Below, in pieces: positions 1-8,144 of a DNA stretch of 64,000 nt. Origin of the DNA: Romboutsia_C sp015668195. GTDB taxonomy: Bacteria > Bacillota > Clostridia > Peptostreptococcales > Peptostreptococcaceae. A program made the translations under genes and the position numbers. Where the stretch lies: the NCBI RefSeq assembly GCF_015668195.1, contig NZ_JADPFC010000007.1, positions 1 through 64,000 on the forward strand, written 5' to 3'. Positions within the stretch are counted from its first letter, which is position 1; each line of letters starts with the position of its first letter. The notes beneath the pieces were generated by a model. It searched no databases. It was not told the origin of the DNA and worked only from the letters and a program-made list of their open reading frames with translations.

Positions 1-333
<333 letters not shown>

Positions 334-489
334 AGTTGTTACCTGCTCAGACTATCATTATCTGAATATCTGGCTTGGTTTGTTTTCGATTCTTTTAAGA
401 ATCAGTTATATAAATTAACCTACTGTTTAATTTTCAAAGTTCTTATTTACACTTTTCTGTGTTTTTGTTTTGCCCTTTTCTTAAGGACA
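334..489 (-). promoter_or_regulatory. 16S rRNA leader with boxA-like antitermination signal
   Basis: This is the transcribed leader between the rRNA promoter and the 16S 5' end. On the minus strand it contains AGAACTTTGAAAATTAAAC, which resembles the Gram-positive boxA antitermination sequence (TTCTTTGAAAACT type) found in rRNA leaders. No coding potential is seen. The role in Nus-dependent antitermination is inferred from position and motif. Confidence 0.5.
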
Positions 490-495
490 AGTAAT

Positions 496-524
496 ACTAT
501 ATCACCTTATTTTTATATCGTCAA
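496..524 (-). promoter_or_regulatory. rRNA operon promoter (sigma-A type)
   Basis: On the minus strand, TTGACG (519-524) is followed after exactly 17 bp by TATAGT (496-501). The element lies about 160 bp upstream of the 16S 5' end, as expected for an rrn promoter. Transcription would start near 489. Confidence 0.8.
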
Positions 525-549
525 TACTTTTTCAAAACTTTTTTTAATT

Positions 550-735
550 TTATTTTGCTATTTTAGTTATATATATATTCATTTGTTCTCTATCCTTAGT
601 AATAGCAACACTTCTAGACTTTTTATTTTTACTCAAATCTAAAATTTTTATTACATCTTTACAAAAATAAATCATAACTTCTCCAACCAATAAACTAACA
701 CATATTAAACATATCCAATTTATAACTCCAAACAT
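550..735 (-). CDS. small hypothetical membrane protein (61 aa)
   Basis: A short reading frame encodes 61 residues with one hydrophobic N-terminal segment (about residues 5-24) and a basic, charged C-terminus rich in Lys/Arg. A convincing Shine-Dalgarno, AGGGGGA, lies 6-7 nt before the ATG, which is the main reason to believe it. No family is recognised. It sits between the rRNA promoter and lysS, reads towards the rRNA operon and could use its own promoter. It could also be fortuitous in this AT-rich spacer. Confidence 0.4.
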   Translation of the reverse strand: MFGVINWICLICVSLLVGEVMIYFCKDVIKILDLSKNKKSRSVAITKDREQMNIYITKIAK

Positions 736-1033
736 ACTATTTCCCCCTAAACTTAATTTTATGTAATTTTCTATATTTTCATTAAGATTTCCTTTATAAA
801 AATTAATCTATATATCTTCATTTTTTATTTTTTTAGTCTTCATTCTCTCATTTGGATGCTACATTCCTCACTATTTTATATACTTTTTTAATGATTCTTG
901 CTAAAAATTATATTTTTTTATTTAATTTTTTATTAATTATTTATATAATAGTTAAGATTTTTAATGCTTAAAATACATTATTTCTAGTTATAATCACTAT
1001 ACTATGCTTAAACCTTAATCATCATAAAAACAA
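736..1033. other. AT-rich spacer, no gene seen
   Basis: About 300 bp of very AT-rich sequence between the small membrane protein and the lysS terminator. I see no open frame with a ribosome binding site, no RNA gene and no clear repeat. It may carry the promoter of the 61-aa gene. Confidence 0.5.
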
Positions 1034-1084
1034 AATAAAAACCCTATAAAATAGCTTTAACGCTATTTTATAGGGTTTTTATTT
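1034..1084 (-). terminator. intrinsic terminator of the dusB-greA-lysS side
   Basis: A long perfect stem (AAAACCCTATAAAATAGC and its complement, loop about 6 nt) ends in a T-run on the minus strand, just after the lysS stop codon. Confidence 0.85.
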
Positions 1085-1089
1085 ATAAT

Positions 1090-2619
1090 CTATTCTTCGT
1101 CTGCTTTGTTGCTTGCAGAGTTATCTATTGGTTTCATTGTTGGGAATAAAATTACGTCTCTTATAGATGGAGAATTTGTTAATAACATCATAACTCTATC
1201 TATACCTATTCCTAATCCACCAGTTGGAGGAAGACCTACTTCTAGAGCATTTACAAAATCTTCATCCATATCACAAGCTTCGTCATCTCCTAATTCTTTC
1301 TTTCTTAATTGGTCCATAAATCTTTCTTTTTGATCTATTGGATCATTTAATTCAGAGAATGCATTGGCTAACTCCCACTTATTTGCGAATGCTTCGAATC
1401 TATCTGTTTTTCTTGGATCTTCTACATTTCTCTTAGCAAGTGGAGATACTTCAACTGGATGGTGAGTTATAAATGTAGGTTGGATTAACTTATCTTCTCC
1501 AAATTCTTCGAACATTGCATTTATAACTTCTCCTCTTCTCATTCCAGGAGTTATTTCTATTCCTTTTTCCTTAGCAACTGCTAAAGCTTCTTCATCTGTG
1601 TTTATTTTTGAGAAATCTACACCAGTATATTCTTTAACACAGTCTTCCATAGTCATTCTTCTCCATGGCGGAGTGAAGTCTATTTCAGTTCCTTGATAAT
1701 TTACCTTCATGCTTCCTGTAGCAGCTTCAGCCATATAAGCTATAACATTTTCAGTTATATCCATCATGTCTGTGTAATCTGCATAAGCTTGGTATAATTC
1801 TATAGCAGTATACTCTGGGTTATGCTTTATAGACATACCTTCATTTCTAAACATTCTACCCATTTCATATACTTTATCAAATCCACCAACTATAAGTCTC
1901 TTTAAGTATAACTCGTTGGCAATTCTCATGTACATAGGTATATCTAATGTATTGTGATGAGTTATGAAAGGTCTAGCATTAGCCCCACCAGCTATAGTAT
2001 TTAATATTGGTGTTTCAACTTCTAAGAACCCTCTTTCATCTAAGAAAGATCTTAAAGCTTTTAATGCTTTAGTTCTTGTTAAGAAAGCATCCTTAACTTC
2101 TGGGTTAACTATTAAGTCAACATATCTTTGTCTGTATCTTAAATCTTGGTCTTTTAATCCATGATATTTTTCTGGTAATATTTGAAGTGATTTAGATAAT
2201 AAAACAACTTCATTTGCTTTTACAGAGATTTCTTCTTTTTTAGTCTTGAATACTTCACCTTCAAGCCCTATTATATCTCCTATATCATATGTAGAGAATA
2301 TAGCATACTCTTCTTCACCTATTCTATCAAGTCTAACATAGCATTGTATTCTTCCGTCTTGATCTTGTATATCGATGAATCCTGCTTTACCTTGAAGTCT
2401 CTTACTCATTATACGTCCAGCTATTCTAACTACTTTTCCTTCAAATTCTTCAAAGTTATTTTTTATTTCCATAGAGTTAGTAGTTCTGTCATATCTACTT
2501 TGGTGGAAAGGATCTCTTCCCATTTCTTGTAGCTTAGCTAACTTATCTCTTCTTATTTGAAGAACTTCACTAAGTTCTTCTTGAGTTTGATCATTATTCA
2601 TTTGTTGATCATTATTCAT
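1090..2619 (-). CDS. lysS: lysyl-tRNA synthetase, class II
   Basis: Charges tRNA-Lys with lysine in the cytoplasm. The 509-aa product has the usual class IIb layout: an N-terminal OB-fold anticodon-binding domain (about residues 60-160, with VRIAGRIMSKR and GKAGFIDIQD), then the catalytic core with motif 2 (GRMFRNEGMSIKHNPEYTAIE, about 255-275) and motif 3 (GLGIGIDRVMMLL near the C-terminus). Length is normal. The chosen ATG has GGGAGG 8 nt upstream. A near-duplicate of the first six codons follows (MNNDQ occurs twice), so a second ATG 18 nt inside is also possible. It is 17 bp downstream of greA and probably co-transcribed, as in related clostridia. Confidence 0.97.
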   Translation of the reverse strand: MNNDQQMNNDQTQEELSEVLQIRRDKLAKLQEMGRDPFHQSRYDRTTNSMEIKNNFEEFEGKVVRIAGRIMSKRLQGKAGFIDIQDQDGRIQCYVRLDRIGEEEYAIFSTYDIGDIIGLEGEVFKTKKEEISVKANEVVLLSKSLQILPEKYHGLKDQDLRYRQRYVDLIVNPEVKDAFLTRTKALKALRSFLDERGFLEVETPILNTIAGGANARPFITHHNTLDIPMYMRIANELYLKRLIVGGFDKVYEMGRMFRNEGMSIKHNPEYTAIELYQAYADYTDMMDITENVIAYMAEAATGSMKVNYQGTEIDFTPPWRRMTMEDCVKEYTGVDFSKINTDEEALAVAKEKGIEITPGMRRGEVINAMFEEFGEDKLIQPTFITHHPVEVSPLAKRNVEDPRKTDRFEAFANKWELANAFSELNDPIDQKERFMDQLRKKELGDDEACDMDEDFVNALEVGLPPTGGLGIGIDRVMMLLTNSPSIRDVILFPTMKPIDNSASNKADEE

Positions 2620-2636
2620 TTGTTTTACCTCCCATA

Positions 2637-3116
2637 TTATCTTTTTATTTCTAATATTTCAAACTTAGCAACTCCGTCTGGTACTTGTACTTCTACAACA
2701 TCTCCTATAGTTCTTCCTAAAAGAGCTTTTCCTACAGGAGATTCATTTGATATTCTTCCTTCATATGGGTCTGCTTCTGCTGAACCTACTATTGTATATT
2801 CAACTTCTTCATCAAATTCAACATCGTTTACCTTAACTATCGAACCTATAGTAACAACATTAACATCTATTTGACTTTCATCTATGATAACAGCTCTTCT
2901 TATCATACTTTCTAACTTCATTATTCTCTCTTCAACTTGAGCTTGCTCATTCTTAGCTTCATCATACTCAGAGTTTTCAGATATATCTCCAAAAGATATA
3001 GCTACCTTTATTCTATCAGCAACTTCTCTTCTTCTTACAGTTTTTAAAAACTCTACTTCTTCCTCTAACTTATCGAATCCTTCTTGAGTTAACAGTATTT
3101 CTTTCTTATCTTCCAT
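2637..3116 (-). CDS. greA: transcription elongation factor GreA
   Basis: Rescues backtracked RNA polymerase by stimulating cleavage of the nascent RNA. The 159-aa protein has the N-terminal coiled coil (about residues 12-75) carrying the acidic tip SFGDISENSEYDEAKNEQ, and the C-terminal FKBP-like domain (IGSIVKVND, SPVGKALLGRTIGDVVEVQVP). Length is standard. It lies directly upstream of lysS (17 bp) and downstream of dusB (about 100 bp), an order common in clostridia. Confidence 0.96.
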   Translation of the reverse strand: MEDKKEILLTQEGFDKLEEEVEFLKTVRRREVADRIKVAISFGDISENSEYDEAKNEQAQVEERIMKLESMIRRAVIIDESQIDVNVVTIGSIVKVNDVEFDEEVEYTIVGSAEADPYEGRISNESPVGKALLGRTIGDVVEVQVPDGVAKFEILEIKR

Positions 3117-3142
3117 GACCCCTACAACTCCTTCACTATGTA

Positions 3143-3165
3143 TTTGGGCATAAGCCCAATTTTTA
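3143..3165. other. hairpin between dusB and greA
   Basis: A perfect 6-bp GC-containing stem, TTGGGC-ATAA-GCCCAA, is followed by a T-run only in the plus direction. It falls in the 5' untranslated part of greA on the coding (minus) strand. It may affect greA mRNA or be a weak terminator acting on antisense transcripts; the function is unknown. Confidence 0.35.
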
Positions 3166-3218
3166 AATTTTGCTCAAAATATACATTTTTAATTTATGCG
3201 CTATATTATAAGTTACTC

Positions 3219-4196
3219 TTATTTCAATGTCAAGCAGTCTTCCATATACTCACGTAGCTTAGCTACTACTTCTTCGTGGCTTTCTATCTTATTTATTTCA
3301 TCTCTAACTCTAGCAGAGTTTTTAAGTCCTTTTAGGTACCAACCTATATGCTTTCTCATTTCTCTTACAGCAACATATTCTCCATGCTCTTTTACCGCTA
3401 AATCTAAATGTTTAATAGAAGTGTTTATCTTTTCTTCTAATGTTGGCTCTGGTAATATCTCACCAGTTTGCATGTAATGGTTTATTCTCTTGAATATCCA
3501 TGGGTTACCTTGAGCCCCTCTACCTATCATTATAGCATCACAATTTGTTTTGTCTAATATATTTCTAGCATCTTCTACTGTAAATACATCTCCATTTCCT
3601 ATGACAGGTATGCTTATATTTTTCTTTATTTCACCTATTATATCCCAATCTGCTTTTCCAGAATAATATTGTTCTCTAGTTCTACCATGTATCGCTAGGG
3701 CACTTATACCACAAGCTTCTGCTATTTTAGCTATTTCAACTGCATTTACACTATTATCATCCCAGCCTTTTCTTATTTTTAAAGTTACCGGCTTGTCTGA
3801 ATTTTTAACTACAGCCTTTAAAACTTCTTCAGCAAGCTTAGGATTTCTCATAAGAGCTGACCCATCACCATTTTTAACAACTTTAGGTGCTGGACATCCC
3901 ATATTTATATCTAATACTTCATTTGGGTATTCATTCATTATTTGAGCAGCTCTTCCCATAAACTCTGGGTCTGAACCAAATATTTGAACTGCTACTGGAT
4001 GTTCTGCATCTTCTATTTTAAGCATTTTTTTAGTATTCTCATCATCATAACATAATGCCTTAGCATTTATCATTTCCGTATAAAGCATTCCACAGTTTTG
4101 TTCTTTACATATAAGCCTAAATGGTAAGTCTGTTACACCAGCCATCGGCGATAAAAAGACTTTATTTTCAAGCTCTAAATTTCCTATTTTTATCAT
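3219..4196 (-). CDS. dusB: tRNA-dihydrouridine synthase (DusB family)
   Basis: An FMN-dependent enzyme that reduces specific uridines in tRNA to dihydrouridine. The 325-aa sequence is a TIM barrel opening with LSPMAGVTDLPFR, and the catalytic cysteine is Cys101 in NMGCPAPKV. Downstream are LKIRKGWDD, AIHGRTREQYYSG (FMN phosphate and tRNA contacts) and VIGNGDV ... MIGRGAQGNPW. The start ATG has an AGGAGGAG ribosome site. It leads the dusB-greA-lysS cluster; coaX lies 139 bp upstream with its own terminator, so dusB probably has its own promoter. Confidence 0.95.
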   Translation of the reverse strand: MIKIGNLELENKVFLSPMAGVTDLPFRLICKEQNCGMLYTEMINAKALCYDDENTKKMLKIEDAEHPVAVQIFGSDPEFMGRAAQIMNEYPNEVLDINMGCPAPKVVKNGDGSALMRNPKLAEEVLKAVVKNSDKPVTLKIRKGWDDNSVNAVEIAKIAEACGISALAIHGRTREQYYSGKADWDIIGEIKKNISIPVIGNGDVFTVEDARNILDKTNCDAIMIGRGAQGNPWIFKRINHYMQTGEILPEPTLEEKINTSIKHLDLAVKEHGEYVAVREMRKHIGWYLKGLKNSARVRDEINKIESHEEVVAKLREYMEDCLTLK

Positions 4197-4302
4197 TTGT
4201 CTCCTCCTATATGATGTATTTTTATTATTTATATATATCCATAAATTAATTCATTATCACAAAATTCATAATTGAGATACATGTTTTGAAATTGATTTAT
4301 TC

Positions 4303-4332
4303 AAAAAAAGAATTGGGCAAATAACCCAATTC
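4303..4332 (-). terminator. intrinsic terminator after coaX
   Basis: On the minus strand, GAATTGGG-TTATTTG-CCCAATTC is followed by seven T. It begins a few bases after the coaX stop codon. Confidence 0.85.
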
Positions 4333-4335
4333 CCT

Positions 4336-5106
4336 CTATTCTTTGTTCTTCTCGTATATTAATCTTAATCCTTCTAAAGTTAAGTATTTATCTACATAGT
4401 CTATAGAATCTGTTTCTGATGCTATAAGAGTTGATAATCCTCCTGTAGCAACAACTTTTATGTTTTCATAATCAAGTTCTTTTTTCATCATATCTATTAT
4501 CTTGTCAACTAATCCCACATATCCATAAACTATTCCAGCTTGCATAGCTGATACAGTATTTTTGCATACTGTAGTTCCTGGTTTTATAAGTTCAACTCTA
4601 GGAAGTTTTGATGCTCTTTGGAATAAAGCTTCACTTGATATCTTTATTCCTGGAGCTATAGTCCCTCCTAAGTATTCCCCTTTATCAGATATAGCACAGA
4701 ATGTTGTAGCTGTTCCGAAATCAACTATTATAAGTGGATATTTGTACTTTTCTATACCAGCAACAGCATTTACAATTCTATCTGCTCCTACTTGCTTAGG
4801 ATTATCATATTTTATATTTAATCCTGTTTTTATCCCAGGACCAACTATCTTAGGATTTATGTTACAGTACTTTATACAAAAATTTTCAAGAGAATGCATT
4901 ACATTTGGTACAACTGAAGATATTATTATATCCTCTATTTCATTTATATCTATATTATCAAATTTAAATAAGTTACTTATTAACATTCCATACTCATCAG
5001 ACGTCTTTTCTTTGTCTGTGTTTATTCTCCAGTCTTTTATTAACTGTTTTTCTTTATATATACCTAAAACCATATTGGTATTTCCAACATCAAATACTAA
5101 AAGCAT
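4336..5106 (-). CDS. coaX: type III pantothenate kinase
   Basis: Phosphorylates pantothenate, the first step of coenzyme A synthesis. The 256-aa protein belongs to the ASKHA (actin/hexokinase-like) fold: the phosphate motif DVGNT is at residues 6-10, GADRIVNA near 107 and DFGTATTF near 129. Type III enzymes normally require a monovalent cation and are not feedback-inhibited by CoA. The gene sits 18 bp downstream of the pantothenate ECF transporter gene, so uptake and the first metabolic step share one transcript. That transcript carries the pan-type leader described below. A terminator follows directly. Confidence 0.95.
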   Translation of the reverse strand: MLLVFDVGNTNMVLGIYKEKQLIKDWRINTDKEKTSDEYGMLISNLFKFDNIDINEIEDIIISSVVPNVMHSLENFCIKYCNINPKIVGPGIKTGLNIKYDNPKQVGADRIVNAVAGIEKYKYPLIIVDFGTATTFCAISDKGEYLGGTIAPGIKISSEALFQRASKLPRVELIKPGTTVCKNTVSAMQAGIVYGYVGLVDKIIDMMKKELDYENIKVVATGGLSTLIASETDSIDYVDKYLTLEGLRLIYEKNKE

Positions 5107-5124
5107 TTATTATTAACCTTCTTT

Positions 5125-5724
5125 CTACCTTTTGATGACTTTTTTAAGGGCCATTACAACAGGTGATACTACTAAAGCTCCAACTATCGCTTCAGGTATA
5201 CCATTTGTCGCTGCAAGAGTAAATATAAATGTTCCTGCAGTAGAAGCACTCGCCCCACTTACTTCAGCAAACCTAGCTCCATATAAGATATAAATCATGC
5301 CTAAAACACCTGCTGTGTTTATTATAGAACCTAATCCTCCGGCTAATAATCCTGATATAGATGCTTTTTTAGTTAACTTCATAGTGAATTCATATATATA
5401 ATACGCTAGTATTCCTATCAACACTCTTGGAAGTATAGACACTAGTGGATTAATAAATGCGAAAGATGTTATCGTAGGTTGCGTCAACGCCTTTATAAGG
5501 CTAGTCAGACCAAATATAAACCCTACTGTAGCTCCAACTATAGGACCTTCTATAATTGAACCTATGATAACAGGTATATGCATTATAGTTGCATTAGTGG
5601 GTCCTATAGGTATATACCCTATCCCTGGTATCATTGACATCATAATAGATATTGCGGAAAGCACACCTATTATAGCCATCTTTCTTACGTTCACATTTTT
5701 TGTAGCTTTTGTTTGCACGTTCAT
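5125..5724 (-). CDS. ECF transporter S component, probable pantothenate uptake
   Basis: A 199-aa integral membrane protein with about six hydrophobic segments, of the ECF-transporter substrate-binding (S) type. The conserved early region IGVLSAISIMMSMIPGIGYIPIGPTNATIM-like is typical, with a second helix pair around PIVGATVGFIFGL. S components bind the vitamin and dock on a shared ECF energising module encoded elsewhere. Pantothenate is inferred from the following coaX gene and the pan-type RNA leader; the closest named family is PanT. I start at the ATG at 5724 because GGAGGT lies 7 nt upstream. The GTG at 5733 would overlap that ribosome site. Confidence 0.82.
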   Translation of the reverse strand: MNVQTKATKNVNVRKMAIIGVLSAISIMMSMIPGIGYIPIGPTNATIMHIPVIIGSIIEGPIVGATVGFIFGLTSLIKALTQPTITSFAFINPLVSILPRVLIGILAYYIYEFTMKLTKKASISGLLAGGLGSIINTAGVLGMIYILYGARFAEVSGASASTAGTFIFTLAATNGIPEAIVGALVVSPVVMALKKVIKR

Positions 5725-5737
5725 AAAATACACCTCC

Positions 5738-5762
5738 GTTCCAGCTCATAAAGATGCCGGAC
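5738..5762 (-). ncRNA. pan-type RNA hairpin, gene-proximal copy
   Basis: On the minus strand the sequence folds as GU-CCGGC-[A]-UC-UUUAU-GA-GCUGG-[A]-AC: a single hairpin with one bulged A on each arm, separated by a 5-bp stem. The pan motif, described upstream of pantothenate genes in Firmicutes, is a hairpin with two conserved bulged adenosines, often in tandem. The match of geometry and gene context is good. It lies just before the ribosome binding site of the transporter gene, so it could control translation. Confidence 0.68.
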
Positions 5763-5799
5763 TTCTTAAATTATTTAGTTTTTTATTCTCTTGATATCA

Positions 5800-5831
5800 A
5801 GTCAGGCTCCTATATTTCAAGGATGCCAGCT
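5800..5831 (-). ncRNA. pan-type RNA hairpin, distal copy
   Basis: The minus strand reads AG-CUGGC-[A]-UCCU-(loop)-AGGA-GCCUG-[A]-CU: the same arrangement of two bulged A residues about five pairs apart as in the proximal copy, with compensating differences in the paired bases. Covariation between the two copies supports a real RNA structure. It starts within a few bases of the predicted transcript start. Confidence 0.68.
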
Positions 5832-5843
5832 GCAACAAGAATA

Positions 5844-5872
5844 ATTGTATCAATAGGAAATGACATTGTCAA
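5844..5872 (-). promoter_or_regulatory. sigma-A promoter of the pantothenate transporter-coaX operon
   Basis: On the minus strand, TTGACA (5867-5872) is separated by exactly 17 bp from TACAAT (5844-5849). Transcription would start near 5837, giving a leader of about 110 nt that contains both pan-type hairpins. It overlaps the end of the upstream peptidase gene region by only a few bases. Confidence 0.82.
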
Positions 5873-5878
5873 TAATTC

Positions 5879-6838
5879 TTAATTTCCTATTATTTCTTTA
5901 TAAGAAGGTATATTCTTTATAGAGTTTGCATTTTTTATTGCATTTATTACACTTTTTTCTACAACCTCTGTAGCTATGGAACTAATTAGAGTTATATCTG
6001 ACTCTATTTCTCCTGTAGCCATTGTAAAAATTGTATCTCCATCATGAGGTGTATGTATAGGGAATATAGATTTTGCATAACCATTATGTGCTACTTGAGA
6101 TACTTTCTTGCACCCTGCTTTATCCAACTTAGCATTAGTAACAACTACACCTATAGTAGTGTTATCTATGCTAAATCCACCTTTTGAGAATCCTTCTTTC
6201 AAAATATCATAAGTGCTAAGATTTTTCTTTTTACTATCATCTAAAACCCCAGCTATTAATTTCCCATCTTCATATATATCTCCAAAAGCATTTACAGCGA
6301 CTAATGCAGATACAACTAATCCATTTTCTAATTTTATAGAATAACTTCCTATTCCACCTTTCATACAATATTCTGGTCCTCTTATCTTCCCTACTGTAGC
6401 TCCACATCCTGCACCATAATTACCTTGTCTTAACTCTTTATCCGTGGCAGCTTCACAAGCCTTATACCCCATATCTATATTTGGTCTACATTTTGGATCC
6501 CCTACTATTAAATCAAATAATACAGCTCCAACTACAATAGGTACTTTAGCTACTCCAACATCAAACCCTATATTATGTTCTTCCAAATATTTACTTACTC
6601 CACATGTAGATTCTAATCCAAATGCAGAACCACCAGACAGAACAACTGCATGTACTTTTTGTATCATATTTATAGGATCTAATAAATCAGTTTCTCTTGT
6701 TCCAGGTGCTGAACCTCTAACGTCTACTCCACATGTAGCACCTTCTTCACATATAACAACAGTACATCCTGTTAACCCTTCAGTATCTTGAACTTGACCT
6801 ACTTTTATGCCTTTTACATCTAAAATATTGTTATACAT
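5879..6838 (-). CDS. P1 family peptidase (DmpA/NylC-like, self-processing)
   Basis: A 319-aa member of the S58/P1 family: Ntn-type hydrolases that cut themselves into two chains and act as aminopeptidases or amide hydrolases. Visible family features are the N-terminal TGCTVV...GVDVRGSAPGTRETDLL, the LSGGSAFGLES loop, and IDNTTIGVVVTNAKL, where autocleavage before Thr is expected from the NylC/DmpA pattern. It starts inside the end of birA (8-nt overlap, sharing a ribosome site), so the two are translationally coupled. The natural substrate is unknown; D-amino acid or beta-peptides are known for relatives. Confidence 0.85.
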   Translation of the reverse strand: MYNNILDVKGIKVGQVQDTEGLTGCTVVICEEGATCGVDVRGSAPGTRETDLLDPINMIQKVHAVVLSGGSAFGLESTCGVSKYLEEHNIGFDVGVAKVPIVVGAVLFDLIVGDPKCRPNIDMGYKACEAATDKELRQGNYGAGCGATVGKIRGPEYCMKGGIGSYSIKLENGLVVSALVAVNAFGDIYEDGKLIAGVLDDSKKKNLSTYDILKEGFSKGGFSIDNTTIGVVVTNAKLDKAGCKKVSQVAHNGYAKSIFPIHTPHDGDTIFTMATGEIESDITLISSIATEVVEKSVINAIKNANSIKNIPSYKEIIGN

Positions 6839-7808
6839 ATCCTTTAATCCCCCTTATAGAAACCTCTCCTGATATAATCTCTTTAATAGAACCATCATTT
6901 CTTCTTATAATTAAATTTCCCTCTTCATTTATATCTAAACATCTAACTAATTCTTTTTCTTCACCTCTTATGATATATATTTCTTTTCCAATTATAGCTG
7001 AATGCCTTCTACAAATATCTAAAACTTTTTCTTTTGAATTATTATTTATATACTCTAAATACAGACTTTCAAATTCTAATAATATATTCCTTACTATATC
7101 GACTCTAGATATAATATAATTTTCTTTATATAGAGATGTAGCTACATCACATATTTCCTGGGAAAACTCCATAGTTTTTACATTTATTCCAATACCTAAG
7201 ACAATATGATTAATTCTTTCTATTTCTGCGGATAGTTCAGTTAATATTCCACATATTTTTTTCTCATTTAATATAATGTCGTTTGGCCATTTGATTTTAG
7301 CATTTACACCTAGCTTATTTAAAGCTTCCACTATACTTGCTCCCGCTATTAATGTTATGAATGGTGCCTTGTATGGAATTATATTTGGTTTAAGTATTAT
7401 ACTCATCCATATCCCTTCATACGAATTAGAATGCCAACTTCTACCTAGCCTACCTCTACCTTTTATTTGCTCTTCACTTATAATAACTGTACCTTCAGAC
7501 TCTTCATTGCCTATTTTTTTAGCATAATCATTTGTAGAGTCAATTGTATTAAAATGAATAATTTTCTTACCTAAAATTTTAGTATTTAAATTATGATATA
7601 TGTTATCATAAGTAAGCAAATCATCGGGCTTTTCTATCAATCTATACCCTTTCTTGTTTACCGATTCAATATTATATCCCTCTTCTCTAAGAGATTTTAT
7701 ATGTTTCCAAATAGCTGCTCTAGATATTCCTAATTTTTTAGATAATTCTTCCCCTGAAATAAATTTACTTTTATTATCTAATATTTCTTGTATTACTTTT
7801 TTTCTCAT
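6831..7808 (-). CDS. birA: biotin ligase / biotin operon repressor BirA
   Basis: A bifunctional protein that attaches biotin to carboxyl carrier proteins via biotinyl-5'-AMP and represses biotin genes. The 325-aa sequence has an N-terminal winged helix (residues about 15-62, SGEELSKKLGISRAAIWKHI), which marks it as the bifunctional (group II) type. The ligase domain follows, with the biotinyl-AMP loop GRGRLGRSW near residue 118 and KWPNDI near 175. A C-terminal SH3-like domain completes it. Its stop codon overlaps the following peptidase gene. No biotin operon is in the window, so its targets lie elsewhere. Confidence 0.95.
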   Translation of the reverse strand: MRKKVIQEILDNKSKFISGEELSKKLGISRAAIWKHIKSLREEGYNIESVNKKGYRLIEKPDDLLTYDNIYHNLNTKILGKKIIHFNTIDSTNDYAKKIGNEESEGTVIISEEQIKGRGRLGRSWHSNSYEGIWMSIILKPNIIPYKAPFITLIAGASIVEALNKLGVNAKIKWPNDIILNEKKICGILTELSAEIERINHIVLGIGINVKTMEFSQEICDVATSLYKENYIISRVDIVRNILLEFESLYLEYINNNSKEKVLDICRRHSAIIGKEIYIIRGEEKELVRCLDINEEGNLIIRRNDGSIKEIISGEVSIRGIKGYV

Positions 7809-8106
7809 CCTTCACCTCTATCTATAAAAACTTTATACAACTATATTACTTTTTAATTTATAACTAATTATACATTATCTATTAATATTTTCACATTTTA
7901 AATAACTTATAATTTTAATTTATTTTTAATCACTAGTATATTAATCAGAATTCTAATAAAATAACTATTTATTTAACACTTTAAAGCTTTTTCTATCCAA
8001 TAAGAATAAAAAATATCACCGTTCACTATAAAAAGGTTTATAACCTACTCTATTAGATTTAATTTTATATTTTTTAATATACTAAATACATTATAGATTT
8101 ATAACA
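7809..8106. other. AT-rich spacer upstream of birA
   Basis: About 300 bp between the ftsH terminator and birA. It must hold the birA promoter, but I cannot pick a convincing -35/-10 pair. No small gene with a ribosome site and no RNA element is apparent. Confidence 0.45.
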
Positions 8107-8141
8107 TAAAAAAGAACCTTGATTAATCAAGGTTCTTTTTT
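8107..8141 (-). terminator. intrinsic terminator after ftsH
   Basis: The perfect stem AAGAACCTTGATT/AATCAAGGTTCTT is followed by a T-run on the minus strand, directly after the ftsH stop codon. Confidence 0.9.
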
Positions 8142-8144
8142 ATA

